Shown here piece by piece: positions 44,343-56,300 of a DNA stretch of 64,000 bases. The notes under the pieces were generated by a model. That model made no database searches and was not told the origin of the DNA. It was given only the letters and a program-made list of their open reading frames with translations. The position numbers were made by a program, and so were the translations under genes. The stretch is from Neofusicoccum parvum. Taxonomy: Eukaryota > Ascomycota > Dothideomycetes > Botryosphaeriales > Botryosphaeriaceae. The stretch covers positions 930,001 to 994,000 of the forward strand of contig CP087220.1 in NCBI GenBank assembly GCA_020912385.1. Direction: 5' to 3'. How positions within the stretch are numbered: the stretch's first letter is position 1; every line of letters starts with the position of its first letter.

Positions 44343-46451
44343 ATGCAAAAATCCTTCCTTTGGAATCTTTTTCTGGCCGGAGCGCTCGCCGCGCCTCAGG
44401 CAGTCACGTCAACAGCCTCAGCAGCCGGGTCTGTTTGCACCGGCAACACTGCCGCCGACAGATCCGTCTGGTGTGACTATGACATTCAGACGGACTGGTA
44501 CACAGAAGTCCCGGACACGGGAGTGACTGTTGAGGTTAGTCATTCCAATGCCTCAGCCAGATTGAGGGCCCAGATTTCTTCGTTTGAGGACCGATTTGCT
44601 GCGGGGGAATTACGCACTTCAGTTGCTGATCGTTATACAGTACTGGTTCGACGTCCAAAATGTGACCGTGTCACCGGATGGCATTGAGCGCATGGCCCTG
44701 GCAGTGAACGGGTCCATTCCTGGCCCGACCATCGAGGCAAACTGGGGAGACACTGTCGGTAAGGCGAACCCTGTCCCTGACGTCCTGCAGCAGCAGGGGC
44801 GATCCGTTACTGACAAATCGATACAGTCGTCCATGTGACGAACAGCATGGAAAACAACGGCACCGGGATCCACTGGCATGGCATTCGCCAAAACAACACC
44901 AATTGGATGGATGGTGTCCCGAGTATCACTCAGTGTCCGATTGCGGTATGTCTCTAACCAGTCTCACATGCATCCGAACGAACCGAAGCTGACAATTCGT
45001 AGCCTGGGGAATCCATGACATATACTTGGCGCGCAACCCAATATGGCTCCAGCTGTAAGACAACTCCCCTTTTATCCCCCAGGAGCCGTTGTTAACCGTC
45101 TTCAGGGTACCACTCCCACTTCTCCCTGCAAGCCTGGGTCGGTGTCTTTGGCCCCATGGTGATCCATGGCCCAGCATCCGGCAACTATGACGAAGACATG
45201 GGCCCCGTCGTCCTCAGCGACTGGTCGCACCAGACGGCGGATGAGCTGTACTCGTATGCGCAGACTTCTGGCCCGCCAACTCTCGACAACGGCCTGATCA
45301 ACGGACTCAATGTGTACAACAACTCGGGCACCATCACGGGTTCGCGCTGGGAAACCAGCGTCACATCTGGCAGCTCTTACCGGATGCGCCTCGTCAACAC
45401 GGCCATCGACACGCACTACAAGTTCATGATCGACAACCACACGCTCACCGTCATCGCCATGGATTTTGTCCCCATCGAGCCCTACACCACCAACATGCTC
45501 GACATCAACATGGGCCAGCGCTACGACGTTGTCGTGACGGCCGACCAAGACGCGCAGGACTACTGGATCCGCGCAATCCCGCAGCTGTCCTGCTCGTCCA
45601 ACGACGCGACCGACAACATCCGCGGCATCCTCCGCTACGACAGCACCAGCACCTCCGACCCGACCACCACGGCCTACGACTACACGGACGAGTGCGTGGA
45701 CGAGCCGTACGCGTCGCTGGTGCCGGCAATGGCACAGAACCCGACGGACCTGACGTCCAACGACGCAACCGACATGCCGGTGACGGTGGGCGTGCTGAGC
45801 GGCCTGTTCAAGTGGTACATCAGCTCCAACACCATGGCGGTGCAGTGGGAGGAGCCGACCAACCTGATGGCCGCCAACGGCCAGACCAACTGGACCGACG
45901 ACGACTGCATCGTCGAGCTGCCCGACGCCAACGTGTGGGCGTACTTCGTCATCGAGACGGCGCAGGGCGTGCCGCACCCGTTCCATCTGCACGGTAAGAA
46001 GAGAGATCCCTACCCCCCGCAAGGGAAGCGCTTTTGGAAGCTGACACCGCGATCGCACGCACGCAGGCCACGACTTCTGGATCCTCGCCTCCGGCACGGG
46101 AACCTACTCCGACTCGGTCACGCTCAACACGGCCAACCCGCCGCGCCGAGACGTCGCGACCCTCCCGGCCAGCGGCTACGTCGTCATCGCCTTCTACACC
46201 GACAACCCCGGCTCCTGGTAAGCAGCAGTCTCTTCCTTCCTCTCCTCTGAACACCCGCTGACCCCTCCCCCAAAAGGCTCATGCACTGCCACATCGGCTG
46301 GCACACGTCCGAAGGCCTGGCCGTTCAGTTCCTCGAGCGCGCCTCCGAGATCTCCGGCGTCATCGACTCGTCCGCCATGACCGACACGTGCACGGCGTGG
46401 GAGAGCTACGCCGTCGCGAAGAACGTCATCGAGGAGGATTCTGGCGTGTGA
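44343..46451 (+). CDS. Laccase-like multicopper oxidase, secreted
   Basis: Seven exons: 44343-44534, 44641-44758, 44827-44945, 45003-45054, 45106-45993, 46067-46217, 46277-46451, giving 564 aa. It oxidises phenols or related compounds, reducing oxygen to water; natural roles include pigment formation, detoxification and lignin-related chemistry. A signal peptide ends near AAPQA (about 15-20). Copper motifs are HWHG (119-122), WYHSH (161-165), HPFHLHGHDF (451-460) and HCHIGWH (510-516), all intact. [17 protein letters not shown] and the many N-glycosylation sites fit ascomycete laccases. It stands 2 kb upstream of the sulfite pump gene. Confidence 0.95.
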
Positions 46452-48414
46452 GAGCCGCGGAAAAAAGAAAGTGAGGTGTTCGCGACTTGACGGCCGTCTT
46501 TTCACGTCATTCGTTCGACGATAATTTTTTTTTTTTGCTGCCCCCTGAGTGGTTTGGTTTGGCTGGAGTGGGGAAGGCGTTAGGTGACTCATACTCTCTG
46601 TTTCCTTGTGTTTTTGAGGTTTTCCATTTATTTATTCATTCCCCTCGAGGGGAGGTGGTGGGGAGTCGGTACTCTCGTAATCTCTGGTACATAAGTAGAG
46701 CAGTAGCGGCGGTGAAGGTGCGGGGTTGGTAGTGTATCCAGCGGTGGTGGGTGGCTCATGTATATAAGACGACGAATACATGATAACAACATCAGTGGAA
46801 GCGCTTGCTCAAAACACCTCGCCGATCATGTCCAAGGACACCCATCTAACCGCGACCTCATCGACTCCACTCTCCAGTGATCTCAACTCAGCCCTGCCCG
46901 CGTACTTTTTCCCACAACCGCCCATCCTTTCCCGGCAGCTCCTCTCTCTTGGCGCTCGCCGTCCCACTAAGCGGGACCGTGACGCTCTGTACCCTCCGCG
47001 CAAACGTTTACCCAAAAGGAGCTCCGCGAGCGATAATCAGCGTCGGCCCCATTCGCTCGCTGCCGCCAAGTCCCCGGGCAAACGGGCCGCACGGACGGGT
47101 GTGACTCCTCTGCCTCTCTCAAGCAGCCACAAGCTCCGGCCAAGGAGACGGACGAGCCGCGTAGTCTCGACGAAGAGCAAGTGTACTGTATACGCACACA
47201 ACGTGTTAATGTGTATGAGACACAGGACGAGCCGGCGAGGAGCCACCGACGGGCTTCGAGTCCACCGTCGGGCAGCAAGCAGGCCAGACGCCGCCAGTTG
47301 CCGCCAGTCTCCGCCAGCAGCAGACCTACACTTCAGCAGCAGCGGGCGACTGCACGTCCGGAAGCCCAACACCACCACCTCTGCCCAGCCCCCTCATCCC
47401 TCCCACTCATCACCTTGATCAACGTTCAAGCAGCGGCACACCCGTCCATCCCGCCTGAACAATCCGAACGAAAAAGGCGGGCAAAACGGCCCTTTTCTTC
47501 CCACTCTTTCCATCCCAGCCAAGCCTTTGCGCCAAGCCCCGGGGGCTGCCCAAAACGCCGATACGGGCGGATGCGGATGCGGGATTGCTGCTCGTTGCCG
47601 GGCGGGCGCAAAACCCACTCATGGCCAGTTGAGCCCGACAGCGACGATGTGCCTGCGTGTTATTTTTGAGCTTTTTTTGTTGCTGCGGGACGCCTGGTGC
47701 GCGCAGGCCGAGAATGGTGGCGTTGGTGGAAATCTTTGCGGCAAAAAAACCCTTCTTCGTAGGAGAGAAGACGGGAAGCGGCGTCGACGGCATTATGGGC
47801 GTGGCGGCGACCGGCATCCGGGCTCGATGGTTGGGCCTAGGTTAGCGGTGATTGGCGGCGCGTTTGGGACGATTTGCAAAACAGCGGCGCAGCGGCATGT
47901 TCGGCAGGATCGGCAAACGCTCGGAGCTGAGGCTCTTTGGGGGGACTTGCTCCACAGCGCCGCTTCGTGATGACTCAAGCCAAACGGAAAGAGTCCTCGT
48001 CGTCCTTGGAAGAAGGGGGATGGGAAAGAGGGAGACGGAGGGGGGAGGATCCCGAGAAGCAGCGGGGCGGGGCGGGTGTGTGTGCGCGGCCTTCGCTCCA
48101 AGAAAAGAATCCTGCGCAAAGGACGTGATGACAAGCGCACATCCGCTGGATGAGTCTGTGGTCTCGAAAGCGGGTCCGGTCTGTGTGAGAGAGGCCAGAT
48201 AAATTTTTCCCCTTCCTGACGGCCCCGGCGCGCGCCCAAAGTTCTCTTGTCGACTCATTCGAGTGACCAAGTCCTTTTAACAATCAGACGATTTTCAACA
48301 AAACCGTCGCAGGCCACTCGAAGTTCAACCTTCCCGCATACGTCACTAGCCGCCGAGCCCCTCCATTCAGCACAACAATAATCGTCATCGTTCCCCGCCC
48401 CCGCCGAGTGTTGA
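46452..48414. other. Intergenic, 2 kb
   Basis: This runs from laccase to SSU1. It contains a T-run near 46525-46536 and a 213-codon open frame (46780-47418) of low-complexity Ser/Arg/Pro composition that I reject. The right end is the SSU1 promoter. Confidence 0.5.
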
Positions 48415-50158
48415 ATGCATCCCACAGCTGCGTCGTGCGATCCCATCAGGATGCCGCCACCATGGCTGCATCCTGTGGAGGCCTCCGCCAAAGACAACGG
48501 CTCGCAAGCAACGCTGTGCGCTGCCACTGCCCGTCCGGCCTGGATGACCCCGGCATCTAGTGACCCCGGCATCGATCCCCAGATCGACACCATCCCCATA
48601 TGCCCCCATGGCAACGGCAGTCAGGCCATGGGCATCCTGCAACCCTTCAATGCCATCACTCCCGAGATATCAGAGAAGCCGTCGGCGGCGTCGTCGGATT
48701 CCGGATCGATACATGCGCCCATGGAAATGGGGTCGGAGGAGGGGCCGTGGTGGATGAGTCTAGTGCACAATTTCACCCCGTCTTGGGTACGTTCAACCTT
48801 CCAGAACTTCAAATTTCGATTCTCCATGCTCTTTACTCTTGCAACTCCTGGACCCTCTCGTAGCTTGAACGATGACTCACACGGACCCTGCAGTATTCCA
48901 TAACCATGGCCACCGGTATGGCCGCCCTGGTTCTGCACGCGCTGCCCTACCAGAACCAGGCAGTCACCGTGCTGTATACCATAATATTCGTTCTTAATGT
49001 CTTCCTTTTTGTCGTCATCTCCATTCTCGCCATTTTGCGGTACACACTCTACCCGCAAACATGGGGGTTGATGATACGGCATCCCGTCCAGTCGCTTTTC
49101 CTGGGATGCTGCCCCATGGGTTTGACCACCGTCATCAACATGTTCATCTTCGTGTGCATCGACGGTGCCGGGTGGGGAAAGTGGGCCTCTGATCTTGCGT
49201 GGACGCTGTGGTGGATCGACGTTGTGATGGCGGTGGCTTGCTCCTGCGGACTGCCATTCCTGATGTGAGTTGCCTGCCTACCATTTTGCAAACTACATTG
49301 CCTAACGCCAACATGCAGCATGCATGTGCATCAAGTGGATCTCCCGTCAATGACAGCGGTATGGCTGCTTCCAGCGGCTACTCCGATTGTGACAGCATCG
49401 AACGGTGCGACCGTGGCGTCGATGCTGTCAAGCTCGAACCCGCAGCATGCACTGTGGACCCTGATGGTCAGCTACGTGCTGTGGGGAATCGGACTTCCCA
49501 TGGCCGTGGTGACTCTGGGCCTCTATTTCCATCGCTTGACAATGCACAAGCTGCCGCCGCGGGAAATGATCATAACTGTTTTCATGCCGGTTGGTCCGAT
49601 CGGGCAGGCCAGCTTCACCATTATGAACTTGGGAAAGATGGCGCTGGACCTGTTCCCAGAGGTGACGTCACAATGCCCTTGCTCTCTCCTGAACTGACGA
49701 CTAACGGGAACCAGACTGGTGCCATTCACCCGATGGCAGGCGATGTTTTCTACATCTCCGGATTCTTCACGGCGATACTCCTGTGGGGATTCGGCCTCGT
49801 GTGGCTGTTCTTCGCTGTGGCGTCGGTGACTCGCTCCAGATTCCCCTTCAACATGGGGTGGTGGGGATTCACCTTCCCAACTGGTGTTTACGTCCTGGCA
49901 ACGCTGCAGCTTGGAGTGGAACTGCCGTCTGCTTTCTTCGATATTCTCGGGACTGTAAGTTAGATTCCCCGTGCAATAATGGTGTCATCCGCTAACCAGG
50001 CATCCAAACAGGTCATGGCAGTCATTGTTGTCCTGATCTGGTTCCTTGTGGCCGTCATAACGTTGAAGCGGAACTTGATTGGAGAGATAAATTTTGCGCC
50101 GTGCTTCCTGAGCTCCAGACGGCATCGGATGAACGGAGAAGTGGCCGACAGGGTATGA
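48415..50158 (+). CDS. SSU1: Sulfite efflux pump SSU1 (TDT family)
   Basis: Five exons, 48415-48786, 48894-49264, 49319-49661, 49715-49954, 50012-50158, give 490 aa. Ssu1 exports sulfite across the plasma membrane; in dermatophytes the sulfite helps to reduce keratin disulfides, and in yeast it gives sulfite resistance. The family start block VHNFTPSWYSITMATGMAAL sits unusually far in, at about 115-140, after a 110-residue polar extension that has no match known to me. About ten membrane segments follow, including YTIIFVLNVFLFVVISILAI, SLFLGCCPMGLTTVINMFIF, LWGIGLPMAVVTLGLYFH, EMIITVFMPVGPIGQASFTI, GFTFPTGVYVLATLQLGVEL and VMAVIVVLIWFLVAVITL. Its stop is only 48 bp from the stop of the convergent F-box-like gene. 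Confidence 0.93.
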
Positions 50159-50206
50159 ATAATTAGAGAGACAACAGTCTAAAATCAATTTCTTGTGCAA
50201 CCGTCA

Positions 50207-51343
50207 TCAACACACCACCGACACAGGTCCATGCTCTTGAGACGAATCTGGTACCCACTCAGAGTCGTCGATTTTTGACCAGCCGTGGCGTTTCAGCGAC
50301 CCCAGGTGGCCATCATCGTCTAATGTTTCAACCAGTGCATTCCAACGGTAGTCCCTGCTCTTCACCGACAATTGTAACTTGTGGTGCAAGATACTTCCGG
50401 TCAGCAACTCGTACCCGCGGTCCAGCTCAACCCAGAGATCAGCTGGTTGGGCTCTCCTCATCCGATCTGGCTCGTGCAGGATAGTACTAGTGGGTTCCGG
50501 CGCAAGCTGAAACACCATGCTGCAGTGCTTTGGGATGAGGGTCAAGTGACGTGCCAGGAGGAGAAGGTTTTCGCTGGTGGGGAAGATGGCGACGTAGGCG
50601 AAGGACGTGGCGCTGTTAGTGTCCCAATTCACCTGCATGAGAATGTGTCTCAGAACGCACGGGGACATGTAGTGCTGATAGGCGAACAGGTTGTAGACGG
50701 GGAGCGAGGAGCCTTCGTTGTAGCCTATGTGGCACCAGCGGCGGCGGACCATGAGGCCATAGGGGTTACGCAGGCCATTGGGGAAGCGGTCGTACGTGGA
50801 GTGGAGGTTCTGGCGGAGCTCGAGAACGTGGTGACTTTGTTCGAAGGCCCAGCTGTGCTCGTAGTTGCCGCTGGAGCCGGCGAGGAGGGCGAGCACAGCA
50901 GGCGAAGCGGCTATCTTGATGGACTGGGGATCGAAGAACTCGAATATCATGGTCCAGAAGTCATTGGACAGCGTGTTGTTGGCCGCGGCCGGGCGGTCGT
51001 ACAGCTCGCCGAAAGCGCAGACGACGAAGGTCTTGACGTGGGCTGGGAGGTTGAATGCGGACAGAAAGGAGCGGAAGGGCTGCAGCTCAGGGGCGGATCT
51101 CGGGATCCACGGGGTCTTCGGGGAGTCATCGACGTCGATCCGCAGTTTGAGGTGCTGGAAGAGCATGGGCTTGATGATTCGGCGCCATCGGGGTGACACG
51201 CGAGACAGGGCCTTCAGCGGGTGGTCACGGAATGAGGTGAGGGTGAGCGGATCGGGCTCGTCGAAGAACTTAGCGTCAGAGGGCGGACCACGGTCGAGGA
51301 GTGAGATGATGTCGAGCAGGAGTTCCTCGGGAAGCGAGTCCAT
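50207..51343 (-). CDS. F-box-like protein
   Basis: Single exon, 378 aa from the ATG at 51343. The N-terminus is a typical fungal F-box start (MDSLPEELLLDIISLLDRGP, then LKALSRVSPRWRRIIKPMLF), which would bind Skp1 in an SCF ubiquitin ligase. The rest has no repeat unit or catalytic motif; it includes FVVCAFGELYDRP, NGLRNPYGLMVRRRWCHIGY and ILMQVNWDTNSATSFAYVAI. The upstream frame stays open to 51568 but has no ATG. The substrate is unknown. Confidence 0.82.
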   Translation of the reverse strand: MDSLPEELLLDIISLLDRGPPSDAKFFDEPDPLTLTSFRDHPLKALSRVSPRWRRIIKPMLFQHLKLRIDVDDSPKTPWIPRSAPELQPFRSFLSAFNLPAHVKTFVVCAFGELYDRPAAANNTLSNDFWTMIFEFFDPQSIKIAASPAVLALLAGSSGNYEHSWAFEQSHHVLELRQNLHSTYDRFPNGLRNPYGLMVRRRWCHIGYNEGSSLPVYNLFAYQHYMSPCVLRHILMQVNWDTNSATSFAYVAIFPTSENLLLLARHLTLIPKHCSMVFQLAPEPTSTILHEPDRMRRAQPADLWVELDRGYELLTGSILHHKLQLSVKSRDYRWNALVETLDDDGHLGSLKRHGWSKIDDSEWVPDSSQEHGPVSVVC

Positions 51344-52254
51344 GTCGATAGGGTAGGCTGTCGCGCGCTGGACCTCGGCGAGCTGGGGCTGCTGGTGCGG
51401 AGTCGGGACGTGGACCGGCCCGCGACAAATGACGTCGGGAGTCCCCCGCTCTTTCCTCGCAGCATCCGCGTCGCCGCTGCCCGATGTCGCGCGCGATGCC
51501 CCAGACGCGCCCACGACGCGGCGGCCAGCGCGCAGCCCGGCGACACTCCACCGCGGCCACGGTGTCACCTCGCCCGCCCTCCGCTTGCCGCATCCGTCGC
51601 GACCATCCTTCGTCCTTCCGCTAGTGGTGCTCGACAGCGTTGCAGGCCGTTCTGACCTGTCCAGCTGGCCCCCGGTCGGCCGACTCTTTCGGACAGCCTC
51701 GTATTCCTCCGCCAGCCCGGCGCGTGACGGACTGCAACCTCAGCGTCTCTTGGTCCACTCCGCCCAGGCCGAAACCAGCAATCATACAATTGTTTCGCTG
51801 TCCTCCCGCGCTAATATTAGCACCAGATCGGCCCAGGTCCCAGGGTGTGCGGCAACCACCCCGCCCGATTTGCGACCGCTCTCTGCCAAGCTTTCGCCGC
51901 GCTGCTCGCCAGCTGGGCTGGGCTGTCTGCGTGTGCCACAACCTTGTTCTCTTTTTCGTGGCCGGTGACCCGTCGTGCCACCGCCTCGGGAGCCAGCGCG
52001 CCTTGCATCGTCGCTTTCTTCGTGAGCAGGAGCAACTGCAACCCTCTCACGCAGACTCCATTTCGGAACAGCGTACCGCGCCCTCCGCCTCCTACCTCCA
52101 TGCCACTGATCGTGCCTGCGCTATAAAGACAGCGCCCGCCCTTGCATTTGACTGCATTCAAACACTGCGCTCCGGCTTCTGCTCTTCAACACACAAAAGC
52201 ACCACACTACATTCCACTCGTTTTACCAAACCCCGTCTTCAACTTCTGACCACC
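51344..52254. other. Divergent upstream region, 911 bp
   Basis: This is shared by the F-box-like gene (-) and the secreted protein gene (+). Long frames in it are GC-driven. A TATA box for the right-hand gene is listed separately. Confidence 0.5.
52122..52128 (+). promoter_or_regulatory. TATA box of the secreted IgE-binding-family gene
   Basis: TATAAAG lies 127 bp upstream of the ATG at 52255, followed by a CT/CA-rich leader. Spacing suggests a 5' UTR of about 90-100 nt. Confidence 0.7.
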
Positions 52255-52998
52255 ATGTCGTTCCGTTCGCAAGTCCTTTTCGGCGCTCTCAGCCTTCTGC
52301 CAGCCACCCTCGCCAGCCCAACCAATTCCATCGTTTCAGCCAGGCAGTCGGCTCTTGACTACCCCTACACTCTCACCGCCTATGCCCCGAACAACTCCAC
52401 CCTCAACGGCGCCAAAGCACAAGATGGCGGTAGCCTCTTCCAGGCCAAGGTTGGCTCATACTGCCCTACCATCGTGTCGAGCTGCCCAAATGGCACCGAG
52501 ACCGCCTATGTTGGAACCTTGTATCCGGTAAGACCCTCCTCGCTCTTCAACCGTGCCGTGTGCCTTTCGTAAACTTACATCTGCCAGTCCGCTATGGTTC
52601 CCGGCGGCCAGGATCTGTACGTCACCAAAGAAGGTCAGATTCTGATCACTGTCCAACACTCGCACTCCATCCCACCAGGCGCATACTGGAACTACTATGG
52701 ATGGACCTGGAATGCCCTGCCTACCGATGACGAGAGTTACCCTTCGCCCGCCTCGAACTGCCCTGCCGACGACCCCCGCTACAACTGCGCTGCACCAACC
52801 GGCTACTGGACCTTCCACGCCCCAGATGCCCCGGAGGATGTCGGCGGCGTGGTTGCTTGCCCGAGCGCCTATGATCCGGCCTACGCCGTGGCCTATGCCG
52901 TGACCCCTGAGTTCAATCGTACCGATTGCACCCCCATGGTGGGGCTTGGTACTCACAACTACACTGGCGAGCTCCCGCCAGTGTGGTCGTACTTGTGA
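52255..52998 (+). CDS. Secreted protein of the fungal IgE-binding protein family
   Basis: Two exons, 52255-52527 and 52588-52998, give 227 aa; the 60-nt intron has GTAAGA and CCAG ends. A signal peptide spans about 1-20 (SFRSQVLFGALSLLPATLAS). The body has paired Cys (SYCPTIVSSCPNGTETAYV), the family block MVPGGQDLYVTKEGQILITV and QHSHSIPPGAYWNYYGW, then FHAPDAPEDVGGVVACPSAY and NRTDCTPMV. This resembles a widespread secreted fungal family annotated as IgE-binding; its biological role is unknown. The name says only that a relative was found by IgE from allergic sera. Confidence 0.85.
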
Positions 52999-53361
52999 TG
53001 GGGTAGCCTGGCTTCCCCTGCTTGTTCTCCTGTATCTATTACTCTAGCCTGGCGACTCACCAGTGAGAAAGTAATATTATTAATACATAATCACTCTATA
53101 AAAACAATCTCCATGCACGCGTGCAGTCATATCTTCATCAATCCTGCAAACTCAAACACTGGCTCCGAAAAGCCATACACATGAACAGCGAGTTGAGCAG
53201 GATCAACCATAAGGTCGTTCACATTGTCACAAATCACTCCGGTATTTGAAAGTGGTACTGAATGTCTACTTGGATACTGAGGGTATGGCTAAGGAAGCCC
53301 TACTCCGATATCTTGTAGGATAGCAGTAGTCTCCAGCGAATGGTACTCTCATTACATCTGC
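52999..53361. other. Intergenic, convergent ends, 363 bp
   Basis: This lies between the secreted protein gene (+) and the GT2 gene (-). It is AT-richer than the surroundings and probably holds both 3' UTRs. Confidence 0.5.
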
Positions 53362-56300
53362 TCAGTCACTGATTACATCGGGTAGAATGATCTGCATGAG
53401 TAAGAGAAAGAATGAGATCCCGAATGTCCTCGAAGACCGTGAATCATAGGAAATCGAAGTGATTAAATCAGCCAAGAGACTGCAAAGAATGAATGGCGAG
53501 GAGCAACACAGGCCCATAACGAAAGAAAAACAGAAACCACCAGCCACACCCTCCGCATTAGAATAGGCCGAGCGCAAACTATCGCACAAATCAGCACCCG
53601 TACCCTTCGGGAAGGGAGCCAGACTTACCGGCAGCAACGCATGACACCCAATCTGATTCGCAACCGGCACGATGGCCGCGAAATCCTCAATCCGCCACCC
53701 CCTCGGCGCATACACGGCCAAATACACCATCCCTCCCGCAACGACCACGCAAAACGCATACATGTACTTGAAGTCCCTCACGATGCGGTCCAAGCCGGCG
53801 CGGAAGCCGCTGTCGGTCAGCTCCTTCGCGGTGGTGGTCCACTCCATCCTGACGCTGAAGAAGTGGCACAGGATGGCCTTGGCGAGGTGGTACGAGATGC
53901 CGCCGAAGAAGAGCAGGAACATGGGCGTCCACTTTGCCGTCTCGAGCAGCGCGGCGAAGAAGGTCGTCTGCCCCAGGCGGTGGCGCAGCATCGCGTAGCC
54001 GAGCGGGGAGAGCACGTTGAACACGACGGCCATGCCGACGAAGATCTGCCACGAGGTCAGGTAGAACTGGTCGATCGAGTCGCCGCACCAGCCGACGAGC
54101 AGGTAGTTGGCGATGGTGAGCGGGATGGCCGACGCGATGGCGTAGTAGGTGCCGATGTAGGCGAGGATGGTGATTTTGGACGTGATCTTGATGTTGGAGC
54201 TGAGGAAGCGGAGGAAGAGGCGCGTGAAGGGGCCGCGGGTGGGCCAGCGGATGAGCGGGTTGAAGACGAGCTCGTTGCAGCCGTAGGCATATTTCTCCCA
54301 ACGTGCGAGCTCGTCGTAGACGGTGAGGGAGACGCCCTCTTTGAAGCCGCCGTCGTGGTAGGTTGCCAGACGAACGACAAAGTTGTTCATCTGGAGACGG
54401 AGCGAGACGTCAAAGTCTTCGGAGACGTGGCTGTCGGACCAGAATTTGGTCATTTGGTCCTCTTCGTCGTGCCAGGAGATGCTTTGGATGGCTTTCCAGC
54501 GGATGAAAGTGTTGTGGCCAACGAAAGGAGCGCAGTCGCCGTTGCCAACGGCAAATGTAATGCTCGTGTAGATGAGGTTCGTGAAGTACGTTATGCCGTT
54601 TTCGAAGACATTGTGGACAACCTGGAGAATACCAGATGCATGCTGGAGAAGAGCAACTTCAGGGGATTCATGCATTTCCAAGGCTCCATAAAGCAGGCAG
54701 TCTTCGGGAACGCGGGTGTCCGAATCGATGATGAGGATGATCTCTCCCAGCCGTACATTTCCGGCAGCCCAGGTATTGCCTTGGTCCTTCTCCACCATGG
54801 CATCACGGGCTTTCTCGTAAATTGTGGCTTCTTCCTCAACACTAAGGTCATCCTGCGTACACCCCCGCTCGGCACATACAACGTCGATCATTCTTTGCAG
54901 TTCGTCTTCGACGCGCAAAGAAAAGTCCAGACAGTAGTTCATGTTTGAAGCTTTCTTGAACTGACCCTTGCGAACGAAGTGGATCTCTCCTTTCTCGGTG
55001 TCTGGATTCTCATTATGCTTGGGACGGGCGCACCAGCCGATATTGTTGAGCTCATAGAAAGCTTTGCGAGCCTCCTGTAAGTCTTCTTTCACGAGCCGCA
55101 TGCCATCGTCGTTCACATAGATTGAAGCAGTGCCGCCATGCTCCTCATAGTGCTTGACCGCTCTCAGCAGAGTCTCGACAGTCGGGATGATAACTCTGTA
55201 GCGTAGTTAGTCTTGTGCTGATGTTCGGGTGTTCACATAATTACCCTTTCAGGCCTTCCTTGTATACGGGCATCTGAATTGTCACGTGAGGCAGCTCATA
55301 ATCCGCATGTCTCCCGAGCTTCGGTGCTTTGGCTGCACACAGCTTGTCAGTAATGTGTTCTAATCACATCATTCTGTGACATACCAGAGTAGAACATGCT
55401 GTTACCCTGGACTCCAGACAGGGGACCAAAGAGTTGGAAGATGGATCCGGTGATGACGATCATGAAGAACTAAAGTAAGCGAGCGTAAGCCGTCCGAGAT
55501 TGCTGACAGACTGTGCCCCCGGTCACCTGCAGGAACGTGCAGGTTGCTTACCAGTGAGAAACTCGCGAAGAGCGGGACCGTCGCAAGCTTAATCGAACGT
55601 CAGCAACCGCGACACTTTAGAAAACACCCAAACTTACTAAGGCGAAGCGCATATAGTCGCCATCGTATCGCACCTCCGATAAGAGCTACAGAGGTCAGCA
55701 GTGACATTGGAGCTTACAATAGCGCGTGCGAACATGCCTTGGCAACACACGCCATCTCGACAACAACGACCAGAATCATGGCAAGGCCAATGATCACAGA
55801 GTGGGTCAGCAGGAAGGGCCGTTTGGGGACCTCCAAGCCATCTCTCTCAGGATCGAAGAGCCTGTCTCCCTGATCCTCCTTCTCGAGAGCGGACTCCACG
55901 ACCCTCATCTTCTCACTCAGAAGACGTGGGGTGCTGGCGCCAGATCTTTGGACCACAGCCGCCGGGAAGTAAGACCTGCGAGCATCTTCGGGATAAAAGG
56001 AACTCGTCGTACTTTGTACGGTGGTCCTGCGGTCGTTTGAAATGAGAGGCGCGGGCATTTGTACCCCCCATACCTAAAATTTGGTTAGCATCGAGGCGAG
56101 GAAGCTATCTCGAGGGTGGAATACAATGCCAAACAGTTTAGATTCGATATCAGAGCCATGTGCAACAATACCAGGCACAGTATGCCCCCACACGAGGAGA
56201 AAGCGCTCGTTCCTGCAGAGACACATGTAGGAGTCTCTCTTGATCGTTGCCTTCCCCGAGCCTATGTCTTCCACTGAGGCGACGAGCGGCAGGATTGCCG

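Noticed and set aside
45102..46097. 331-residue minus-strand frame opposite the laccase
   Set aside because: Antisense shadow; very rich in Val, Arg and Gly with no motif.
46780..47418. 212-residue plus-strand frame after the laccase
   Set aside because: Low-complexity Ser/Arg/Pro composition, no splice partner or signal peptide, no motif.
53641..54948. 435-residue plus-strand frame opposite the GT2 gene
   Set aside because: Antisense shadow; Val/Glu/Asp/Arg-rich composition mirrors the GT2 codons.
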